This document shows positions 55,193-64,000 of a stretch of 64,000 nucleotides of DNA, piece after piece. The position numbers were made by a program, and so were the translations under genes. The stretch lies in NCBI GenBank assembly GCA_905250115.1, contig CAJNOI010000005.1, positions 496,001 through 560,000 of the forward strand, given 5' to 3'. Position 1 is the stretch's first letter, and every line of letters starts with the position of its first letter. Source of the stretch: Adineta steineri. Its lineage: Eukaryota; Rotifera; Eurotatoria; Adinetida; Adinetidae. Below the pieces are notes generated by a model. That model saw nothing but the letters and a program-made list of their open reading frames with translations. It was not told the origin of the DNA and made no database searches.

Positions 55193-56186
55193 AATTATTA
55201 TCTAATATGAATGAGATGAGAATAATGTAAAATTTTATTGTTTCTCACCATAAGTAAAATATTCAACTATGTAACTCCTCTGGTATATATTTCTATCAAT
55301 ATAAATGAACATAGATGTCACTGTAAACTTGTTTAAATCATTTTATATCATGTCTTTCGTAAATTATCGAAGTTCAATTACAAAAACAATTGAAATATAG
55401 ATATCTGATCGTACAGTCTGGTTTTTAATCTCTTAAACAATATAATCTAGCTAATAGAAACAATTTCTAGTTTCAGTACTATTTTCAGAAAAAGATTTCT
55501 TGTTAATTAAACTTGATATTCTAAGTTAATGTGTTAAATTTGATTCATTTCAATCTATTGATATGACTGATGTTATATTACTTACAGCTCACAGTCATTT
55601 TTGACAATATTATCTATCAAAAACTATATTGCTCATCATTATTTACTTTTACTACGATTATCTTTGTTTATCAAGGTTCTTAAATTCATTGCAATGATAT
55701 TCGAAAATATCATACGAACCTTCTAAACTTCGATATTATCGTTTTTTTTCATATTAAAACCATACTCAATTAACGACTCAGCTATTGTAATTACAAACAC
55801 GTCAAGTTCTTTCCTTTAGCGTTGTCACATTACGTATTACTCATTACTTTATTGCTCAGATTACTTTATTACTTATTATATTATAAGTAATAAGTAATGT
55901 GACAGCCCCACGTTCCTTTCATACTACAGTCACATATTAATGATCTTTATGTAAAATGAACATTACAATTCATAGAAGCTGACAGTTAAGTTCATTTTTA
56001 TTAATTTAATCGAAAACAATTTCAAGACAACCAGCGACCACTTTTTAAAAAGTGAATTTCTTTTCATTGGTAGGATATTTATCGTTCTTTGAATGGTTGA
56101 ATTTCTAAACAGTTACAGTTGAAATTAATTTCTTTTTTTCTAAGAAATAAAATAATCATATTAATTTTAATCTATTCTTTCAGAAA
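55193..56186. promoter_or_regulatory. Divergent IFT56-NUP205 intergenic region
   Basis: About 1 kb between two head-to-head start codons, so it probably contains both promoters. It includes a palindromic repeat at 55824-55903. A CAG acceptor at 56181-56183, four bases before the NUP205 ATG, suggests a noncoding first exon within this region. Confidence 0.45.
55824..55903. repeat. Palindrome built from ATTACTTATTACT-like units
   Basis: GTCACATTACGTATTACTCATTACT at the left is mirrored by AGTAATAAGTAATGTGAC at the right, with further ATTACTTT units between. The 80-bp segment can fold into an imperfect hairpin. Confidence 0.5.
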
Positions 56187-59100
56187 ATGTTCGATACATT
56201 TAATACATTATTTGATACACTTCGTTCATTATTAACATCAAATGAACTAATTGATACAGAAAAATTTCAAATAATTACTTCAAATAAAAGCAATTTACTT
56301 AATATTATCACTAATTCAGTAAAATATCGTATTATATTTATCTATTAATTTAAATTTTCTTTTTTGTTTTAGCCACAAAATGCTGTTCAACGTAATATTC
56401 TTTCACGTGCTGATCTCGATGGTATTCAATTCGATTCATTAACTGATCGTCGAAAATTACCACGTTTATTTATTGATGAATGTTTTGCTATTAGTGATTT
56501 ATTTCAATTAAATGAATATGATTCATTATTATTATTAATCGAAGGAGAATCTTTACAATCAAATTATCCTGATTGTACACGTGGTTTATTAGCTGTACAA
56601 TTATATTATGAATCAAAAGAACGTTTAGCTGCATGTTTAGCTTATTTAATGGCTTGTTTAAATGGTCGAACATTTCAATCATTACTTCGAATACCTCGAT
56701 CAATTGAATTTTGTACGAATTTTATAAATGAACTTGTTGAACAACGATTAATTGAAAATATAATTGAACAATTAATAATATTTCAAATACGTAATGAAGA
56801 ACAAAAATTATATTCCAAAGCTGGTTTAGGAAATGTTAAACATCGACGACGTGTACAAGATTCAATAAAACATATTCGATCATTTCAAGCTAAATCAATA
56901 TTTTTATATAGTTGTCAAATACGTTTAACACAATCACATTTACTTGCAATTATTAATTATTTAGCTAAATATTCAACTGTACAAGATGATGGAATTATTG
57001 ATGAATCAACATTATATATTCTTGGAGCTTTTCTTTATGGTATAACATTAGCATTAACAATTCCAAATGATACAATGTCTGGTTCATCATCAATAATCAC
57101 TTCAAAACATCAACAATTTAGTTTACAAGAAGGTTGACAAAAGATTTCTTTTCTTTTTTGTTTTTTTCTGAAAGAATAATCTATTTAGATCAACCGTTGA
57201 GTCCATTAGATAATAATACAACAACATCTACATCACCTATTGATCCAGCATTATTAATAGCTATTCGTGATCTATTATCAAATGATGAACGTTGGATTAT
57301 ACCTGAATTAAAAGCTGTTTGTCAACTTGCTTGGGCAATTATTTTACGAGCACGTTCACATACATTACCAGATGGTAATTATAATATAAATTCTGATACC
57401 AAACAAACTAAATTTCTATTCTTTTACAGGACATATCTATTCAGAAGATATTGAAGCATTAGCAGATACAGCTGTTGAAGCACATGTATTTGCCTTTTTA
57501 TCAGAAACAGTTATTAAAAGTTCTTTATTCGAACAAGAAGTAAGAAAATTTGTAAAAACATAATATTAAATTGAATTGATTTTTTTTCTCTTGATAAAGG
57601 AATTTTTAATTCGACGTTTTCATATGCTTTTTGTGGATTTTATTTATTATTTACCATTTAAATTAAAAGAATTACGTGTACAAGCTGAAGATACAGCAAG
57701 AATGATTGAAGATTGTGAACGTGCTAGAAAACCACTACCAGATAATTTACAAAGAGATTATGAATATTTTCTTGAATTGGTTTGTATTATACTAACAAGT
57801 TTAAAAAGAAATATTTTCATTTTAATTTTAGCTTTCAACATTCTATGCAAATGATCATATGGGTTTACATTTGAGTGAAGAATTTTGGATTGCTGCTGAT
57901 GCTTTAGCTGGACACAGAATGTTACAATCACCAACACAACAACAAGTAAATATCTACGCGTAGAACATGAATTTAATATTGTGTTCTTTTGATTGATATC
58001 TACTTAAAGTCGAAAGATTACCTAAGATTTTTCGTCAGATGCTTATATTCAATAAGAATAGAAAACAAGTTAAAAGCTTTAGATGTTACTCATGACTAAT
58101 TTCATTTTTTCTAGGTTGCATTAGCCAATTTTGTTGAATCAGCTGGTGGAACTCTATCAGCCTATCTCTATTGTCATTATATTCATATGTTAGCTGGTAT
58201 TTCTTCAACACAATCTAGTGCTCATGCTTGTTTTGAATTATTACGATTTGCAAAAGGTAAAATTTCAAAAATGAATTCAATTTTATTATTTACTTTTTTT
58301 AAAAGATACTGGTGGACCAACATGTTGGAATCGAATATTTCAAGCATTTCTTCTTTATCGTAATACATATCGTCCAGATACATTACTCAATCATCAACCT
58401 CAAACATCATTTAGTGGATCACCATCCCCATCAGCAATAAAAACTATTGCACCAAAAGAAGTTACAGCACTTATTGCAGTATTAAATCTAATTGAAGTTA
58501 TTGCATCACAAGTAGAATCCATTTTGTTTTTCTTCTTTATAAAATTTATGTTATTTTAGGATGAAGTATCTCGTATTGGCTTTTTTGAACATCCACAATG
58601 GCAAATAACTGCTGCTTTTTTTGGTTTATTATCATGTCGAATATCTCTTGATTTAAAAGCAGCATTATTTAATACTTTATCAGCATTTACAAAAACACCT
58701 GAAATAGCAATGCATTTTTGGAAAATTATTGGAGAAATTGATGTAAGAAAAAAATATTTCTTTTTTATCGAATGTTTCTATCTTTTATTTTCAAAAGTTA
58801 TTTGCACCAATGGAAAATTCTGATATGCCAGCAATGGCTTATGAAATCGAAGAATTTGAAGTTCCATCACAAAAATATACATTTTTAAAATCATCTCTAA
58901 AATTTCTTCAACCAATTATAACACAACAATTAAAAACAAATGCAGATATGCGAACATTAGGTTATTGTGTTGTTTTTCTTGTTAATCATGTTTTACTTAA
59001 AATACCAACAAGAACATTTAAATCAATACAAGAAAAAGTATGTATATTTTAATTCATCCACACTCTTTTTATACTAATGATATATCTGTTGTTTTCTTTT

Positions 59101-62100
59101 CAGTGGCAAATAGCTGAAAGTGTTTTAATTATATTAAATGATATTGTGATAAATTATTTTGCAAATCAAATTATTTCAAATGATAATAATGAAGCAAATA
59201 ATGTTTTACCTGGTGAATTACTTGTGAATGATTTACTTCGTGGTGGCATACTTTATAATTTGGTTTGTTTATCTTCTAGAATAAAGACAAATTTATAATT
59301 TTCAATATTGTTTTTTTTCTAGTTAACTACATTGATAACTGATGGTTGTGAAAAATTATCTGAATATGTTTCATTCAGTGGTAAGAAATTTACTTTTAAT
59401 TATTGAATATTCGAACAAAAAATAATTATTTTATATAGGTGAACAAGAACTTTCCAGAAGTTTAATATTAATTATTGACTTATTAGAATTAGTGACAATT
59501 AATAGTCAACAAATCTTACAAACAGATAAATCATCAACATTCACATTTTGTCAAACACCAATTGAACGTATTGTAACAGATGCAAATACAAAAGATTTAT
59601 TTCCAAATATAATGAAGTAATATTTTATTTCTAATATTCGCTATAGTTTTATTATTATATATCATATTATTAGGTTAATTGATATGATTGATTATTTTCC
59701 AAAATTAGCACATCAAGCTTTATCAATAATTGCAAAAACATTAAGTGAAGATAAATTACAAAAACCATTCCTTCGACTTTTACCAAAAGAACATGTATTG
59801 TTATTTGATTTTAGTAAAAGAAATAATTATTTGAGTATTTTTTTCTAGAAAGAAAAAGCTATATTAAGATATGGTTTAGTACGATGTTTGGAATTTACAG
59901 AACCTGATCCAGATAATAATAATGAAGTAGATGATAATGGTAAGAAAAAAAAGAATTAGATTATTATCTTAGTTTCATCGAAATTGATAACTCTGTGAAT
60001 TAATACAGCTCGATCTATTTTCAAAGCAGACAAAATTGTACTATAATTTTGTTTAAAGAATTCTCTTTATAAAATAAAAGGATTGATGTATATCTTATCT
60101 CCTTATCAATTTCAATGAATTAATTAGTTATGTATAAATAGAATGTAATAATAAATACATCAATATTTTCTTCTCCTAGAAAGATCGATCTAGTTAGTAA
60201 GATTTACTACCATTTCCAGTGTAGCTATTAGCACTTGAACTATGATCTATCTCAGATTATCATCCTCTGTTACTCAGTAGTTGTCTTTCTTCTTCTCGTT
60301 ATCAAAACTAGTTTAAAATCCGACGGTTGTCTATCAGCAGCCTAGGATCGCCTTCTCACTAATACTGTGCAATAGTGGAACTCTGTATGAATTCGAAAAT
60401 ACATCCAGCAGGAGTAGGATCAAATCGAATCGGTAGACACTATCGGAGTTGATTTTTTTTTCATAATTATCTGTACGCAATAATATCCCTTTTTATCTTT
60501 GATTGTTAGATTTAAAAGCTCGGATGCGTTATACTGTTCTTTGGTTATTAACGAAATCAGTTCAATCAAATATCGGTCATTATCTTTGTGGTTTTACTCG
60601 TCAACATCAACTTGAACCAATTGATTCTTATTATACATTAACTGGTAAAAGTTCTCGTGTTAATAATTGTCTTCAAGCAATTTTAAATTTTTTTGATGAT
60701 TTATCACCATTAAAAATTGATTTTTATCAAAAAACTCTTCCATTATGTTATGAAGTTATTTATCTTTTATGTACAAATAATTCTTCAAATATAATTAAAA
60801 TAACATTTGATATTCTTCATGAACATATCTTCATACAAAAACAAATCCAATTATATTTACCATTAAAAACCTCATCAAATATATTTAAACATTCAATAGA
60901 AACATATTTATTACGCCTTATAACACATGAATTATATCATTTAACAAATCATCCAACAATAATATCAAAAAATTTAATTGATACAACAATAAATTTACTT
61001 TTTGAATTAATTGATATAAAATTAAATCGTTTAACATTATCATTATTAAATTCATCCTATAATAAAATTGATCATCAATTAACATCACAATTAAAAACAC
61101 CAAATATTGATTTAAATAAAATAAATAATATTTTACAAGCATGTCAATATAATGAACGATCAAATTTAAAATTATATCGTTTAGATTCATTAAGAAAATT
61201 TCTATCCAATGAAATCAAAACAATACAACAAACAAATAATATTAATAATAATAATGAATTAATCAATGAAATAAATAATAATCAAGAGAATTATATTCAT
61301 GATTGTAAAATCATTCTTGCTTATGCAAATGAATTAAATAATGAACAAATTGATTTTTATTGGAGAAATTCACATATTGATGCATGGCGTTCATTAATTG
61401 AATTAATACTTTATCTTAATTTATATCAAATAAAAACATTTCCATTTGATTTATGTAATTATTTATATGAGAAAATTTTTAATCAAACAAATATTATACT
61501 TGATGATCAACAAACAAGTCATTTAATGAATATATTTTTAACATCAATTATATCAATTAAACAATTGAATATAACGGGAGAATATCGAACAAATTTAATT
61601 ATTATTTTAAAAAATTTATTTGATTTTATTCAACAACGTTTTACATCGAAAGGTCGAGCAGCAATTTATGGTGCAATTGTTCAATCTATTGAAATTATTG
61701 AAAATGTTGAACAACAACAACAACAAGATGATCTTAGAAGAATATTTAATCATGCTATTCATCAAAATCATAATTTATTAACTATCATATATGATGATGC
61801 ACTTTTAAGTGTACCATCTGTTCGAGTAAGTCTTCGAGAAAAAAAACTACAGTAAAACCGTTCAAAAGTGTTCACTTTATAGAGTTTAGCTAATCTACGC
61901 TGTAATAAACCATTATCATAAGTTAATTATAGTTTTTCTTGTAAAATAAGCTTATGTCGTGATGTCAATCTTAATATTGCATTTCTAGCAGTAAAATCTT
62001 TAAAAAAATGCACTTAGTCGGAGTGCAAAAGAAATAGATCATAGAAAGAAAGGGAGTTCAGAAGAACATAAGAGATCGCTAAAGGGTGTTTATGTTAGAC

Positions 62101-64000
62101 AGAGAGGCTTTTCCGGCAACAATCGCTCCGTCAGATCGAAGACTATTCATAATTAGGAGGTATTCACTAACTAGAAATTTTACTATAGCTCATAATGCGT
62201 TAATTGAATAAAGTTGTATAGTAAAATCGAGTAAAAATTATTATAAATACTATTTATTCAATCTCGACTCTAATTAAGTAAACTAACAGTCCAATTTGAT
62301 ATAAGAATTCTATGAGCGACTCTATTGTATGAAGATGTTACGTATTTCAAATTTCAATTTAAGTTTATCAATATTGAGCTGTTATTGAATGACAATCATA
62401 TCGAATTTCGACTCGCGCAGGATAACCATTCCAACTGTTAGATACGACATTGTAAGTGATCTAAAGTAATTTATTTCTTCGTTAAATTTCACAGTATGTC
62501 GTCATAGGTCCGGTTTTTATTTTCTAAGTCGTATTATTCAATCTTAGCGTAAGAATCTCTTCTTGATCGGATCTGAATACAAAAATTTAATCGATTGTAT
62601 AGACTTCAATAAATATCAAATTTTTTGCTATTTAGTCATCTGCATCAAGTCTACTCACGTCTTTAATAACAGTTGATACATCAGATGTAATATTAAATAC
62701 TTTCAATCAAACATTTTTACGTTCCCTCGAAGGTGAATTACGTCAATTAACCTGTGCTGTTGTACAATCATTACAAACATCTGGTACAGTTGATCTTAAA
62801 ACATGGCATTCATTTTCATCATATATGGTAAAATAATCGATTTTATTTATTTTCTTTTTTGAAAAATAATAATAAAATTTAGGCACTTCTTCTAAGAATT
62901 TCATCAGTTAACAATGGTGCACAATTACTTGTATCAAGTAATGTATTTGATGCTCTATTACCTCTTATGGATTTTCATATCGATACTCGACGTTTATTAC
63001 AGTAAAGATTAATTTTTATGAAAGAAAGAATTCTATATATTTATATTTATTAAAAATAGTGATAATGAATCAAGTCGTAATGGTCGATGGATGTTTGGTC
63101 GAACACTTGCATTTGTTATTGATTTAACAGTTGCAACATTAATGGCAAATGTTCGAACAAAAGAAAAAGTAACTAAAAAAAATTATAGTATATATTCAAA
63201 AAGTCTACATCATGTTGCTAGTTTGAATTGCGTATTAGAAATAAATAATATTAGTTTTGTTTGTCGACATGACTATAAAGTAGAGATCGAATACAATAGA
63301 GCTATTCAATTTAAAAAGTATTGAAATACACAATGGAATAAAAAAAACAAAGGAAACAAAACTCTGTTGTTCTTATAACAAAATAATAAATTCATTTGAA
63401 TATTGTTTTAATAAATATCTCAAAAAAACAAGAATTGTTGGAAGACTTTTATCGTATTTTATATTTAGATCTATCAATTTGCCAATCAATTAACTGAACT
63501 TATTCTTAAAATCTTAGCAAGTCCATTAGATAATTTATGTACTTTACATGAGATTGATACTGTTCTTAAATTAATCTATACACTTGATGCATCAAGTAAT
63601 AAAAATTTCTTTTTATTAAAAAATAATATTATTTAAAAATTTTAGCCGATTTAACTGCACGTTCAATTGATGGACAATTACAACGAATGCGTCAATCCTC
63701 ATTAAAATTACTTGGAATTCTATCTCGTGATGATTTATTTCGTCATTTATTATCACAAATTGAATCAGCTCGTGCTCGACAAATTATTTCAACAACATAT
63801 TGGCGAGTTTGTTTTTATGTATTAGCTATGGCTATTCGTCTTGTTCATCAAAGTAAATAAATCATAGTTTGCTTTTGTTTTTCTGTAATATAAAAAGAAA
63901 AATATTTATTTTAGATAGTACAGAACTTACAGAACATCTGCCAGCTATACTTAAATTATGTGAATGGATAACATTGAATATAACAAATTTATCTCAAGAG
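56187..64000 (+). CDS. NUP205: NUP205 (Nup192 family) nuclear pore scaffold, 3' end outside window
   Basis: Twenty-two exons traced in phase: 56187-56318, 56373-57132, 57189-57374, 57430-57539, 57600-57779, 57832-57945, 58115-58256, 58306-58511, 58560-58742, 58798-59037, 59104-59262, 59323-59380, 59439-59616, 59674-59794, 59849-59939, 60510-61825, 62636-62827, 62883-63001, 63060-63168, 63469-63595, 63646-63852 and 63915 onward. 1672 residues so far; vertebrate NUP205 has about 2000. Matches include F-A-I-S-D-L-F, T-R-G-L-L-A-V-Q-L, G-L-G-N-V-K-H-R, EEFLIRRFHMLFVDF and F-E-H-P-Q-W. Known role: alpha-solenoid scaffold of the nuclear pore inner ring, binding NUP93. Introns are short except 59940-60509 and 61826-62635. 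The window cuts the gene inside exon 22; nothing suggests that it is broken. Confidence 0.93.

Noticed and set aside
60918-61190. 90-codon minus-strand frame
   Set aside because: Antisense to the well-supported long NUP205 exon 16.

Overview
The window is eukaryotic nuclear DNA. It is very AT-rich, with genes broken by many GT-AG introns mostly 40-70 nt long, on both strands. The mix of families (NHL beta-propeller proteins with mucin stalks, leucine-rich repeats with one 84-nt repeat per exon, a DUF4419 protein, degenerate TGTGGG-like tracts) suggests a bdelloid rotifer. That assignment is inference; the gene content only proves a metazoan. Exon models below were built by hand from splice signals, reading phase and family resemblance. 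Phases agree throughout except where stated.

Left third (1-21,200), accessory-looking: a leucine-rich-repeat remnant (76-300); an NHL-propeller/mucin gene with a GPI-type end (2068-7799) whose large intron carries a foldback element; a stretch with telomere-like hairpins and a hammerhead-ribozyme-like core (7971-8320); a divergent pair of related glycine-zipper proteins (8520-10175); a small secreted cysteine-rich protein on the minus strand (12148-13315); and a DUF4419 protein (14982-16364, minus). Between them are repeat-rich spacers.

Middle (21,200-43,100), conserved developmental and signalling genes: a MEIS/homothorax TALE-homeobox gene in 14 coding exons, one of only 10 nt inside the homeobox; a NOX5-type calcium-regulated NADPH oxidase in 16 exons whose third extracellular-side loop contains a Kunitz-like cysteine module; a small secreted protein; a seven-helix receptor-like protein (minus); and a GNAT acetyltransferase resembling arylalkylamine N-acetyltransferases.

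Right third (48,300-64,000), housekeeping genes: a RASD/Dexras-like small GTPase with a CAAX end; IFT56/TTC26 (minus), with a 10-N gap hiding roughly 65-70 codons and a large intron holding a decayed ORF1/gag-like retroelement piece and a foldback; and, divergently from it, the first 22 exons of NUP205, which runs off the window end.

The most unusual observation is the Kunitz-like insertion in NOX5. Next are the hammerhead-like core beside telomere-like hairpins, the cystine-knot-like secreted protein, and the 10-nt homeobox microexon. No prokaryotic operons, CRISPR arrays, rRNA or convincing tRNA genes were seen.
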